The notes under the pieces: generated by a model
What the model saw: the letters and a program-made list of their open reading frames with translations, nothing else
Told to the model about the DNA's origin: nothing
The model's database searches: none
Source of the DNA: DATFES01 sp035457725
GTDB lineage: Bacteria; Pseudomonadota; Alphaproteobacteria; CACIAM-22H2
Direction of reading: 5' to 3'
DNA: 47,084 nt
Assembly: GCA_035457725.1 (NCBI GenBank)
Contig: DATIBC010000049.1
Coordinates: forward strand, 1-47,084
Part shown: positions 17,113 to 25,222 of the stretch, piece after piece
Position numbering within the stretch: position 1 is the first letter of the stretch
Layout of the letters: each line of letters opens with the position of its first letter
Translations under genes and position numbers: made by a program

Positions 17113-18093
17113 ATGCTGGAATTCGTCGCCGTCGTAGTGATTCTCGCGGTCGTTTTCGTCTTCGCCGGCGTAAAAACGGTGTCGCAGGGCTACGAATGGA
17201 CTGTCGAGCGCTTCGGCCGCTATACGAAATCGCTGAAGCCGGGCTTGAACCTGATCGTGCCGTTCGTCGACCGCGTCGGCGCCAAGATCAGCATGATGGA
17301 AAACGTCCTCGACGTGCCCTCGCAGGAAGTCATCACCAAGGACAACGCGCTGGTGAAGGTCGACGGCGTGGTCTTCTACCAGGTACTCGATTCCGCCCGC
17401 GCCGCCTATGAAGTGCACAATCTGCAGCTCGCCATCCTCAACCTGACAATGACCAATCTGCGCACGGTGATGGGCTCGATGGATCTCGACGAATTGCTAT
17501 CGCGACGCGACGAGATCAACGCCCGGCTGCTGTCGGTTGTCGACGAGGCGACCGAGCCATGGGGCGTCAAGGTGACGCGCATCGAGATCAAGGACATCGC
17601 GCCGCCCAAGGACCTGGTCGACGCGATGGCGCGTCAAATGAAAGCCGAGCGCGACAAGCGCGCCTCGATCCTCGAAGCCGAAGGCCAGCGGCAATCCGAG
17701 ATCCTCCGCGCGGAAGGCGAGAAACAGGCGGCGATCCTGCAAGCTGAAGGCCGCCGAGAAGCGGCGTTCCGCGATGCCGAGGCCCGCGAGCGCGCGGCCG
17801 AGGCCGAGGCGCGGGCGACCGAAGTCGTCTCCAAGGCGATCGGCGATAGCGGTGCGGTGGCGATCAACTATTTCATCGCGCAAAAATACGTCGCCGCGCT
17901 CGAAACCATCGGCGCCGCCAAGAATCAGAAGTTGATCGTTCTGCCGGTTGAAGCGACCGGCGTGATCGGATCGCTGGCCGGCATCGCCGAGATCGCCCGC
18001 GAGGCGCTCAAGGGCGATGGTCGCGGCGGAGCAAGCCAAGGCGGGGGCGGCACGGGGCGTTCGATGATCCCGCCGTCGGGCCGCGATGTTTGA
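17113..18093 (+). CDS. qmcA: SPFH/band 7 (stomatin-like) membrane protein
   Basis: A 326-residue protein with one N-terminal transmembrane helix (residues about 3-23), an SPFH/band 7 domain starting at VSQGYEWTVERFGRY, and a long charged helix rich in Ala/Glu/Arg (about 185-245) that should form a coiled coil. The type corresponds to QmcA/stomatin, which forms large membrane rings and organises membrane microdomains or FtsH protease. The ATG at 17113 has GAGGGAAC upstream. It overlaps the NfeD gene by 8 bases, the usual pairing of the two families. Confidence 0.92.
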   Translation: MLEFVAVVVILAVVFVFAGVKTVSQGYEWTVERFGRYTKSLKPGLNLIVPFVDRVGAKISMMENVLDVPSQEVITKDNALVKVDGVVFYQVLDSARAAYEVHNLQLAILNLTMTNLRTVMGSMDLDELLSRRDEINARLLSVVDEATEPWGVKVTRIEIKDIAPPKDLVDAMARQMKAERDKRASILEAEGQRQSEILRAEGEKQAAILQAEGRREAAFRDAEARERAAEAEARATEVVSKAIGDSGAVAINYFIAQKYVAALETIGAAKNQKLIVLPVEATGVIGSLAGIAEIAREALKGDGRGGASQGGGGTGRSMIPPSGRDV

Positions 18094-18535
18094 GGACCTC
18101 GTCTACTGGCACTGGTGGGCGCTCGCCATCGCCTTGGGCGTGGTCGAGATCGTCGCTCCTGGAACGTATTTTTTGTGGCTCGGCGCGGCGGCGGCGGTGG
18201 TGGGATTCGTCGTGCTATTGGTTCCAGGGCTGCCGCCGCTCGGCCAGTGGTTCCTGTTCGCGGTGCTCGCCTTTGTCGCCATCTTCGTATCGCGCGCCCT
18301 CCTCCGGCGCTATCCGATCGAGACGGACGAACCGGATCTCAACCGCCGCGGCCAGCAATATGTCGGGCGCGTGCTGACCCTCGAAGCGCCGATTCGCAAC
18401 GGACGCGGCCGGATCAAGGTCGGCGACTCGGTATGGGCGATCGCAGGCGCCGATATGCCCGAAGGAACGCGCGTGCGCGTGACCGGGGTCGACGGAGTAA
18501 CCCTTCTCGTCGAACGCGCGACGCCAGCCGATTGA
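18086..18535 (+). CDS. NfeD family membrane protein
   Basis: A 149-residue short NfeD protein. Two to three hydrophobic segments (about residues 8-75) are followed by a small C-terminal OB-fold-like domain starting near GQQYVGRVLTLEAPI and containing the typical GRGRIKVGDSVWAI. NfeD proteins act with the stomatin/SPFH partner encoded just upstream, whose stop codon it overlaps (ATGTTTGA). Confidence 0.92.
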   Translation: MFEDLVYWHWWALAIALGVVEIVAPGTYFLWLGAAAAVVGFVVLLVPGLPPLGQWFLFAVLAFVAIFVSRALLRRYPIETDEPDLNRRGQQYVGRVLTLEAPIRNGRGRIKVGDSVWAIAGADMPEGTRVRVTGVDGVTLLVERATPAD

Positions 18536-18543
18536 AATAGGGA

Positions 18544-19758
18544 ATGAGCGGGGTCGCGAACGACAAGCGGCCTACTTACGCCGCGCGCCTGCCGAGGGCT
18601 GTTTGGGCGCTCGGCGGGGTCAGCCTGCTCATGGACATGAGTTCGGAGATGATCCACGGCCTGCTGCCGGTCTTTCTGGTGGCGGTGCTGGGAGCCAACG
18701 CCGCAATGGTCGGGCTTATCGAGGGCATCGCCGAAGCGAGCGCCTCGATCACGAAGCTGGTCTCGGGCGGGCTCAGCGACCGACTCGGACGGCGCAAACA
18801 GCTCGCCATGGTGGGCTATGGGCTGGCCGCGGCGACCAAGCCATTATTTGCCTTGGCGGTTACGCCGTTATGGGTCCTCGCGGCGCGTTTTATCGATCGC
18901 GTCGGCAAGGGAATAAGAGGCGCGCCGCGCGACGCGCTGATCGCCGATGTCACGCCCGCCGCGCAACGCGGCGGCGCTTATGGATTGCGGCAGAGTCTCG
19001 ACACGATCGGCGCCGTTGCCGGACCCCTCATCGCTGCGATGCTCATGGCAGCCAGCGGCGACGATTACCGTCTGATCTTTTGGATCGCCGTCGTCCCGGC
19101 ATTCGCCTCCGTCGCCCTACTCGCTCTTGGAGTTCGCGAGCCCGCCTCGCCCCCAGGTCGGCAGAAAAGGTTGCCGCTCGACGTGGCGGAAATGCGCCGC
19201 TTGGGCCGATCGTTCTGGGTGGTCATCGCGCTGACCGCGGTGCTCGCGCTGGCGCGTTATAGCGAGGCATTTCTCCTACTGCGGGCCGAGGACCTCGGCC
19301 TTGCCGCCGCAGCGACGCCTTTGGTGCTGGTGACCATGAACGTCGTCTATGCGCTGAGCGCCTATCCGGCCGGACTTATCTCGGACCAACTCGGTCATCG
19401 CTTCATTTTTGTGGCCGCCGGCGCCCTCGTTTACGTCGCGGCGAACCTGACGCTCGCCTTTACGGAGTCCGTGGCGGTCGCCTTCCTCGGCGCCGCGCTG
19501 TGGGGCCTGCATCTCGGGCTGACCCAGGGGCTGCTCGCCGGGCTCGTGGCCGACACCGTTCAACCAAGTCGCCGCGGCACGGCGTTCGGCGTGTTTCACT
19601 TCACGACCGGGGCAGCCCTTCTGCCGGCAAGCCTGGCCGCGGGTATCGCTTGGGATGCGTTCGGTCCCCCGGCACCATTCCTTTTGGCCGCCGCGCTGGT
19701 AATCATCGCCGTACCTGGACTTGCCCTGGTGGTGGGGCGGCAAACAAAGCCGCGATAG
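18544..19758 (+). CDS. MFS transporter
   Basis: A 404-residue membrane protein with about twelve hydrophobic segments and the MFS loop 2-3 motif as GGLSDRLGRRKQLA. The stretch FIDRVGKGIRGAPRDALIADV is typical of a subgroup of uncharacterised alphaproteobacterial MFS exporters. The substrate cannot be inferred. It starts 8 bases after the NfeD stop and is probably cotranscribed with the SPFH/NfeD pair. Confidence 0.9.
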   Translation: MSGVANDKRPTYAARLPRAVWALGGVSLLMDMSSEMIHGLLPVFLVAVLGANAAMVGLIEGIAEASASITKLVSGGLSDRLGRRKQLAMVGYGLAAATKPLFALAVTPLWVLAARFIDRVGKGIRGAPRDALIADVTPAAQRGGAYGLRQSLDTIGAVAGPLIAAMLMAASGDDYRLIFWIAVVPAFASVALLALGVREPASPPGRQKRLPLDVAEMRRLGRSFWVVIALTAVLALARYSEAFLLLRAEDLGLAAAATPLVLVTMNVVYALSAYPAGLISDQLGHRFIFVAAGALVYVAANLTLAFTESVAVAFLGAALWGLHLGLTQGLLAGLVADTVQPSRRGTAFGVFHFTTGAALLPASLAAGIAWDAFGPPAPFLLAAALVIIAVPGLALVVGRQTKPR

Positions 19759-19799
19759 CCGGCCGCCGCCAGCGTCGTTAGCGTTCCCGCCGGCCGGCT
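19757..19799. terminator. GC hairpin between convergent MFS and dksA genes
   Basis: AGCCGGCCG at 19757-19765 pairs perfectly with CGGCCGGCT at 19791-19799 around the 45-base gap between two convergent stops. It could end transcription from both sides, but no T-run follows on either strand. Confidence 0.4.
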
Positions 19800-19803
19800 G
19801 CGG

Positions 19804-20223
19804 TCAATCGTCGCGATGCGTGCGTTCAAGGCGTTCGTGGCGCTCCTGCGCCTCGAGGCTCAGCGTCGCTATGGGGCGCGCCTCGAGCCGCTTGATGCTG
19901 ATCGGCTCGTTGGTCTCTTCGCACAGGCCGTAAGACCCGTCTTCGATGCGCCGCATCGCGTCGTCGATCTTTTGGATCAGCTTGCGTTCGCGATCGCGCG
20001 TCCTGAGTTCGATCGAGCGATCCGTCTCGAGCGTCGCGCGGTCGGCGAGGTCGGCCTCCTGGACGGTGTCCTCCTGGAGATGCACCAGCGTCTCCGTCGA
20101 CTCGCGCAGCAGATCGAGGCGCCAGCGAAGAAGTCGCTGACGAAAATATTCCCGCATTACGGGATTCATGAACTCTTCGTCTTCGGAAGGTCGGTAGTCG
20201 GGAGGCAACAATGGATAGCTCAT
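19804..20223 (-). CDS. dksA: RNA polymerase-binding protein DksA
   Basis: A 139-residue DksA/TraR-family protein. The N-terminal DYRPSEDEEFMNP and the coiled-coil segment REYFRQRLLRWRLDLLRES match alphaproteobacterial DksA, which binds the RNA polymerase secondary channel with ppGpp. The zinc-finger region is YGLCEETNEPISIKRLEARP: only the first cysteine remains of the usual four, so zinc is probably not bound in the normal way. It is divergent from sciP across a GANTC-rich region. Confidence 0.95.
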   Translation of the reverse strand: MSYPLLPPDYRPSEDEEFMNPVMREYFRQRLLRWRLDLLRESTETLVHLQEDTVQEADLADRATLETDRSIELRTRDRERKLIQKIDDAMRRIEDGSYGLCEETNEPISIKRLEARPIATLSLEAQERHERLERTHRDD

Positions 20224-20572
20224 GGGCCGATTTTGGTACTCGTCCGGTTAACAAAGTGCGGCGGAGTATATGAATCCAACCAACCCGCTTCAAGCAACCC
20301 GCATTGCCGCCGGCAGCGCGATGCGACGACGATCGATTGGGCGCGGAAGCGTCGGCCAATGTCGCCGAATCATCTCGCGATGTGCGGCAGTCGCGCCCGC
20401 GATGAGGTTTCGATTCGCCTCGCTAAGCGACGGGACAACTATCTGATTCACTGCCCAGAAACAATATTGGTTAAAATTTTAGGTGGCGCGCGATGCGCAC
20501 TTAGCGGTTTCTTAAGCGCGGCTCCCTAGACTTCGCGCCATGAACACCCGTGGAGATTCGGGAGCTAAAACA
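20224..20572. promoter_or_regulatory. dksA-sciP divergent region with five GANTC sites
   Basis: A 349-base gene-free region containing GANTC methylation sites at 20272-20276, 20367-20371, 20412-20416, 20445-20449 and 20555-20559. TTAA half-sites of the kind bound by CtrA occur near 20249, 20471 and 20514. GANTC is the target of the cell-cycle methylase CcrM in Alphaproteobacteria. This density and the neighbouring genes suggest cell-cycle-dependent transcription. No full TTAA-N7-TTAA site was found. Confidence 0.5.
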
Positions 20573-20872
20573 ATGCCCACGGACTTGCCGGGCGCGGGTC
20601 CGCCGCAAGCGGCCGATGCGCCGCGAGCGAGCGGACTGGACGACTTGCCGCCGCCAGATACGAAGCGCTGGGTCATTCGTCGCAAAGCCGCCGTCGTGGC
20701 GGCCGTGCGCACTGGCGCGATCACGCTCGAGGAAGCCTGCAATCGCTATCACCTGTCGGTCGAGGAGTTCCTGTCGTGGCAGCGTCTGATCGATCGCCAC
20801 GGCCTTCGCGGATTGCGGATCACTCGGCTTCAGGAGTATCGCGACCGCGAGCAGCAATCCGCGGCCGACTAA
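20573..20872 (+). CDS. sciP: CtrA inhibitor SciP (DUF1153)
   Basis: A 99-residue helix-turn-helix protein. The core LPPPDTKRWVIRRKAAVVAA (residues 25-44) and LSVEEFLSWQRLIDRHGL match SciP, a small DNA-binding protein that represses CtrA-activated genes in early cell-cycle stages. The ATG at 20573 is preferred because GGGAG lies 8 bases before it; an upstream in-frame ATG at 20540 has no ribosome binding site. Its partner ctrA lies less than 1 kb away. Confidence 0.93.
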   Translation: MPTDLPGAGPPQAADAPRASGLDDLPPPDTKRWVIRRKAAVVAAVRTGAITLEEACNRYHLSVEEFLSWQRLIDRHGLRGLRITRLQEYRDREQQSAAD

Positions 20873-20911
20873 CGTCCCCGCCGCGCGTCGCCGCGTCGAA
20901 CGCGGACCAGA

Positions 20912-21304
20912 TCAAGATTGCATCGTTCCGCCAGGTCGAAGCTTTCGCGCCGATCCGCGCCGACGCCGCGCTTTGCCGCCGCGGCGCTCGATACGGATGC
21001 GCTGCTCGTACAACGAAAGTTCGGTCGCTAGGTCGTCGACCTGCCGCGCGGCATCGCGTCGACGCGCAACGACCTCGTCGAGCGAGGCCACCAAGCGTCG
21101 TCGGCGCTCGGCGGCGCCCGCCGGCAGCACGGATTCGTACTCAGCCCTAGGGTCCAAATAGCGATCAACGCGCGCCAGATGGTCGCGCAGCTCCTGCTCC
21201 AGCCTGGCCAAGCCGGCCAGTTCCTGTCGTCGTTCCTCGAGGACCCGTCGGCGCGCCGCAACGTACGCACCGAACCCCCCTGCCGTGCCACGTTCGGCCG
21301 TCAT
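20912..21304 (-). CDS. Coiled-coil protein, probable FliJ-like flagellar export protein
   Basis: A 130-residue, very Arg/Glu/Ala-rich protein predicted to be almost fully helical (for example VLEERRQELAGLARLEQELRD), with a basic C-terminal tail. Size, coiled-coil character and position next to ctrA fit FliJ, the flagellar export chaperone, which lies by ctrA in several Alphaproteobacteria. FliJ is poorly conserved, so the name is uncertain, and no fliI is present here. The ATG at 21304 has GGAGG six bases upstream and is preferred over the longer frame from 21349. Confidence 0.7.
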   Translation of the reverse strand: MTAERGTAGGFGAYVAARRRVLEERRQELAGLARLEQELRDHLARVDRYLDPRAEYESVLPAGAAERRRRLVASLDEVVARRRDAARQVDDLATELSLYEQRIRIERRGGKARRRRGSARKLRPGGTMQS

Positions 21305-21657
21305 CCGGCCCCTCCGGCCGCCATCCTGCGGCGGCTGCGTCGCATCCACACGTCGTTACCGCCGCAACCCATCGTCGGGGAGAATGTCGTTTCAAAGGAA
21401 CGACTTAACAATGCGGTGCCAGGCGGCAATTGCTCCCCTCGGCTAAATGGTCAGCCGCTCGAGGACGGATCCCAGAATCGACGATCGGCGTTAACGAATG
21501 GTGAAGGATTCGAACCGTGAGATTTGAGGTAAACTTTCAAGTAAAGTCTGTAATTATCAGTTGTCTAGCATTGTCTTAACCTTAAACTGTTTGTTAACGG
21601 TCGGTGTGGTGGTATGGTTAAAGTCTATTGTCCTAGGTCCGATTGGGGGGGTTCCCG
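21305..21657 (+). promoter_or_regulatory. ctrA promoter region with TTAA sites
   Basis: 353 bases without a gene. At 21576-21598 three TTAA tetramers occur in 23 bases (21576, 21582 and 21594), including TAAA-N7-TTAAC, one base from the CtrA consensus TTAA-N7-TTAA. A further TTAA lies at 21618. GANTC sites are at 21475-21479 and 21507-21511. This agrees with CtrA autoregulation and CcrM methylation known for ctrA promoters in Caulobacter. Confidence 0.5.
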
Positions 21658-22383
21658 ATGCGCGTACTTCTCGTTGAAGACGATGCGGCAACAGCCAAGA
21701 GCATCGACTTGATGCTCAAGTCCGAGGGCTTCGTGTGCGATGTCACCGACCTCGGCGAGGATGGCCTCGAAATCGGCAAGTTATACGACTACGACATCAT
21801 CATTCTCGATCTGATGCTGCCGGATATGGACGGTTATGAGGTGCTGCGAAGGCTGCGCGCCGCGCGCGTCAAGACGCCGATACTCATTCTTTCGGGGCTC
21901 AGCGAGCTTGATAACAAATTGAAAGGTCTGGGGTTCGGCGCTGACGACTATCTGACCAAGCCCTTCGACAAGCGCGAGCTGACCGCCCGTATTCACGCCA
22001 TAGTGCGGCGTGCCAAGGGGCATTCGCACTCAGTGATCAAGACGGGCAAGCTCACCGTCAATCTTGACACGCGTTCGGTCGAGGTCGACAGCCGCCCGGT
22101 GCACTTGACCGGCAAGGAATACGGAATTCTCGAACTTTTGTCGCTGCGCAAAGGTACGACGCTGACCAAGGAAATGTTCCTCAATCATCTTTATGGCGGC
22201 ATCGACGAGCCAGAACTCAAGATCATCGACGTCTTCGTCTGCAAATTGCGCAAGAAGCTGGCCCAGGCGTGCGGCGGCGACAATTACATCGAGACGGTGT
22301 GGGGCCGCGGCTACGTTTTGCGTGACCCGACGCCTGCGAAAGCTGCTGTCATGCGCGAGCAAAAGCAGGTCGCTACGGCCTGA
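21658..22383 (+). CDS. ctrA: Cell-cycle response regulator CtrA
   Basis: A 241-residue OmpR/PhoB-type regulator. The receiver has acidic residues in VEDD, phosphoacceptor Asp51 in IILDLMLP and Lys in LTKPFDK. The C-terminal winged helix contains LTGKEYGILELLSLRKG and VWGRGYVLRDP. The sequence is essentially that of CtrA, master regulator of the cell cycle, flagella and DNA replication control. The C-terminus ends in Ala after VATA, compatible with the hydrophobic proteolysis signal for ClpXP. The ATG at 21658 follows a G-rich ribosome binding site. Confidence 0.98.
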   Translation: MRVLLVEDDAATAKSIDLMLKSEGFVCDVTDLGEDGLEIGKLYDYDIIILDLMLPDMDGYEVLRRLRAARVKTPILILSGLSELDNKLKGLGFGADDYLTKPFDKRELTARIHAIVRRAKGHSHSVIKTGKLTVNLDTRSVEVDSRPVHLTGKEYGILELLSLRKGTTLTKEMFLNHLYGGIDEPELKIIDVFVCKLRKKLAQACGGDNYIETVWGRGYVLRDPTPAKAAVMREQKQVATA

Positions 22384-22554
22384 ATGACCGGCGATCGGGC
22401 GATCTCGCGGCCGCGACGGTCCGCTCTATAACAAGTCGCAGCGCCTAAGCCAGGCATCGGCGCCCCCGGCGCGCCGCGAATCGTGCACCGGAGCGTCGGG
22501 ACGCGTGTCTTCGCACGGCGATCCTTCGCCGCCACGTGGGCGCTCAACACCGTC

Positions 22555-23214
22555 TCATGCGCCCGCCGGAAGCTCGAGCAATAGGTCGAGATTGTTTGGA
22601 CCTATCGCGCCGACGCACGTCCGCCCGCCCGCAACCTGCGCCAAGCGCGCCGCGATATACGCCGGTACGTTTCGCGGAGTGATTTCGGAGGCGCTTACCG
22701 CGCCGTTCAGCGCGGCGCGAATTTCATCGGACACACGCACCTCGCCGTCGAGCGCGCTGACCGAGACTTCGAGCTTTCCGCCCTCGCCCGAACCACCTTC
22801 AACGCGAACTCGCCCGCGACGCGGCAAGGCATCGAAAGCGATCGCAGCCAAGATCAGCAAGATCTTGGCGCCGGTGCGGCCAAGCAGCGCCTCGATTTCG
22901 TTGTCGCGCAACCCCCAGTCGAGCGTGATACGGCTGCCGGCGAACAGGCCGTCGGCAAGCCGCCGTATCTCGGCGTGACGACCGGCCGACGGCAGCGCAT
23001 TAGCGGACCCGAGGGCCACACGGAAAAATTGTAATCGATGACTGGCCAGACGCGCCGAATCGCCGATAAGCTGCGCCACCTCGGGATCGACGCGCTCGCC
23101 GACCGCGTTAAGCAGTTCGACGCCATTGGCGACCGCGCCCACCGGGCCAACGAGGTCATGGCACAGACGTGCAGCGACGTACTCCACGAGCAGCAATTCG
23201 ACCGGCAATGCCAC
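22555..23214 (-). CDS. chpT: Histidine phosphotransferase ChpT
   Basis: A 219-residue protein with the ChpT phosphoacceptor segment AARLCHDLVGPVGAVANGVE, His19 being the likely phosphorylation site, and a degenerate ATPase-like C-terminal domain. ChpT carries phosphate from CckA to CtrA and CpdR. It starts with GTG at 23214, with GGGGAGG shortly upstream. It is convergent with ctrA, 171 bases apart, with no clear terminator between. Confidence 0.93.
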   Translation of the reverse strand: MALPVELLLVEYVAARLCHDLVGPVGAVANGVELLNAVGERVDPEVAQLIGDSARLASHRLQFFRVALGSANALPSAGRHAEIRRLADGLFAGSRITLDWGLRDNEIEALLGRTGAKILLILAAIAFDALPRRGRVRVEGGSGEGGKLEVSVSALDGEVRVSDEIRAALNGAVSASEITPRNVPAYIAARLAQVAGGRTCVGAIGPNNLDLLLELPAGA

Positions 23215-23317
23215 GACCCGCCCTCCCCGCTCGAGACCGGCCGGTCAATTACGCGGGTTAATACGTCTTTTTTCAAGCACCGTGAGCAGGTTAGTATACT
23301 TATGGAGGGGCTCCGAG

Positions 23318-23497
23318 ATGCAGCTGGCGCCCGGCACTTTCGTTCGCCACCCCGATCGACCGGATTGGGGAATCGGCCAAGTCCAGTCCGCGGTCGGGTC
23401 GCGGATCACCGTGAATTTCGAGAACGCCGGAAAGTTGCTAATCAACGCCGATGTCGTCACCCTCGAGCCGATCGACCAGGAGCCACGGCGCCGCTAG
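23318..23497 (+). CDS. DUF3553 domain small protein
   Basis: A 59-residue protein matching DUF3553: PGTFVRHPDRPDWGIGQVQS, then ITVNFENAGKLLI. The fold should be a small beta barrel related to the CarD/UvrD-C-terminal type domains. Its function as a stand-alone protein is unknown. GGAGGGG lies upstream of the ATG at 23318. It is divergent from chpT and 16 bases before the ankyrin gene. Confidence 0.88.
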   Translation: MQLAPGTFVRHPDRPDWGIGQVQSAVGSRITVNFENAGKLLINADVVTLEPIDQEPRRR

Positions 23498-23513
23498 CGG
23501 TCACTTCATCGAC

Positions 23514-24500
23514 ATGAAGCTTCAGGCGGCGATAATCTTTCTTTTGGTGCTGTCGGGCATTTTCCCGCCGGCCTCGGGACAAAGCGCGGATGATCGACGC
23601 GCTTTGGACCAAGCGTTGCTCGAGGGCGCGCGGCTTGGCCGGAGCGACGTCGTGGCGGCGGCGCTCGATCGCGGCGCGTCGATCGGCGCCAGGGAGCCGC
23701 GTTTCGGTCACAGCGCCCTGACTTTCGCGGCGCGCGAGGGCCACTTCGACGTGGCGCTGCTTCTGCTCGAGCGCGGTGCGTCGCCGAACGACGCCGAAAC
23801 CAAGACTGGATATAGCGCGCTCGCCCATGCCGCGCGTCGGGACGATATCGAACTATTGGCCGAACTTCTGGTGCGCGGCGCACGGGTCGATGCAAGCACC
23901 AAGGACGGTTTCACGCCGTTGATGGCAGCGGCGCGCGACGGAAGCACTGCCTCGGCGCAAATGCTGCTCGACGCCGGCGCGGACGCCAACCGCCGACGTG
24001 CCGACGGAGCGACGGCATTGCTCCTTGCCGCCGAGGCCGGGCGCGGCACGGTGGTTCGATTGTTGCTTCACTCCGGCGCGGATCCGGCCCTCGGAGCGAC
24101 CGACGGCCGCACCCCGTTGGGCCGCGCCATTCTGGCCGCGGATCCTGTGGCCGTCGCCGTGTTGCTTGAAGCGGGCGCGCCGGTGGATGGAGCCGATCGC
24201 GACGGCGAGACGCCCCTCATGCTCGCGGCCAAGCGCGGCGACGTGGCGATCGTCGATCTCCTGTTGCGTCTTGGCGCCGATGTCGACGCGGTCGAGCCGC
24301 GGCGTGGGCGCAGCGCGTTGATGCTGGCGGCGAACTGGGGCCATCGCGCGGTCGTCGAGCGGTTGCTCGATGCCGGCGCCGATGCGACGATACAGGCCCG
24401 CGATGGTTGGACGGCGCTTGCCGCGGCCGCGGACGCGGGCGAAGACGAAATCGTCCAGCTATTGCGCACCTACGCAGTATCCCCCAAGCAACGACGTTGA
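23514..24500 (+). CDS. Periplasmic ankyrin-repeat protein
   Basis: A 328-residue precursor with a signal peptide (MKLQAAIIFLLVLSG, cut after PPASG) and about nine ankyrin repeats filling the rest, with recurrent units like GETPLMLAAKRGDVAIVDLL. Ankyrin repeats mediate protein-protein contacts. A Sec signal predicts the periplasm, where such proteins sometimes accompany haem enzymes. The cytochrome c gene begins 10 bases downstream, so the two products may act together. The first repeats are more diverged than the later ones. Confidence 0.9.
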   Translation: MKLQAAIIFLLVLSGIFPPASGQSADDRRALDQALLEGARLGRSDVVAAALDRGASIGAREPRFGHSALTFAAREGHFDVALLLLERGASPNDAETKTGYSALAHAARRDDIELLAELLVRGARVDASTKDGFTPLMAAARDGSTASAQMLLDAGADANRRRADGATALLLAAEAGRGTVVRLLLHSGADPALGATDGRTPLGRAILAADPVAVAVLLEAGAPVDGADRDGETPLMLAAKRGDVAIVDLLLRLGADVDAVEPRRGRSALMLAANWGHRAVVERLLDAGADATIQARDGWTALAAAADAGEDEIVQLLRTYAVSPKQRR

Positions 24501-24510
24501 CGAAAGCAGC

Positions 24511-24924
24511 ATGACGCACCGCTTGACGAACTCACGCCCACGCAATATCGCTGCTGTCGCATTGATCGGCGCGGCGATCGCGACGACCCAGACCGCGGCG
24601 TTGGCCGCGGATCCCGAGCGCGGCCGACAGATTTTCCGCAAGTGCGTGACCTGTCATACGGTCGAGGCGAATGGTCGCAACCGTGTCGGTCCGCGTCTGC
24701 ACGGCGTTTTCGGCCGCGTCGCCGGCGGTGTCGCCGATTTTAACTATTCCGCGGCGCTGAAGAATTCAGGCATCATCTGGGATGAACGTACCCTCGACGC
24801 TTTCCTCAAGGACTCCGAGGGTTTCGTGCCAGGGACAAAAATGTATGGCGGGCTGACCCTCGACGAGGACCGCGCCGATCTAATCGCATATCTGCGCCGC
24901 GCGACCGCCGGTGGCACCAACTGA
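24511..24924 (+). CDS. Class I cytochrome c
   Basis: A 137-residue precursor with a signal peptide (cut after AALA), a CVTCH haem site, the typical VGPRLHGVFGRVAG loop, a Met haem ligand in GTKMYG and the C-terminal helix DRADLIAYLRR. It is of the mitochondrial/cytochrome c2 type and should act as a soluble periplasmic electron carrier. It follows the ankyrin gene by 10 bases and precedes the 42-residue membrane protein. Confidence 0.95.
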   Translation: MTHRLTNSRPRNIAAVALIGAAIATTQTAALAADPERGRQIFRKCVTCHTVEANGRNRVGPRLHGVFGRVAGGVADFNYSAALKNSGIIWDERTLDAFLKDSEGFVPGTKMYGGLTLDEDRADLIAYLRRATAGGTN

Positions 24925-25077
24925 CCTTCGCCGCCGTCACATATAAGATCTTGAAAAGATTGAAAAAGACGATACATTGTGGAGTTGAGATCGGCCGGCT
25001 TGGGGCCAAGCGTAAGCGCTCGACGCACGAACTCGCCGGCGCAGTAACGAACGAACAACACGGGGAGGATTGCCAGC

Positions 25078-25206
25078 ATGAAGAACGTTCTCGCCGGTAT
25101 CGCTGTCACGGTACTGGTTGCGATCGTGACTTATTTCGCGCTCGAGCTAACCCAACAATCCGCCGCCGAACGGTTCACGGTGCCCGGAGTGCGGATCGAC
25201 GGCTGA
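25078..25206 (+). CDS. Small single-helix membrane protein (42 residues)
   Basis: From the ATG at 25078, with GGGGAGG ten bases before it, a 42-codon frame encodes one hydrophobic helix (VLAGIAVTVLVAIVTYFAL) and a short polar C-terminal tail ending in RIDG. The good ribosome binding site and the charge distribution (Lys at the N-terminus) support a real membrane micropeptide. It lies 153 bases after the cytochrome c gene and ends 16 bases before the convergent WD40 gene. No family was recognised. Confidence 0.65.
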   Translation: MKNVLAGIAVTVLVAIVTYFALELTQQSAAERFTVPGVRIDG

Positions 25207-25222
25207 CGCCGGACGGGCGACG

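Noticed and set aside
20540..20572. Upstream ATG of sciP
   Set aside because: It lacks a ribosome binding site, whereas the ATG at 20573 has GGGAG at the right distance.
21501..21525. GGATTCGAACC, which looks like a tRNA T-arm
   Set aside because: The flanking bases do not form the T-stem and no acceptor or anticodon arm can be drawn. It is not a tRNA.
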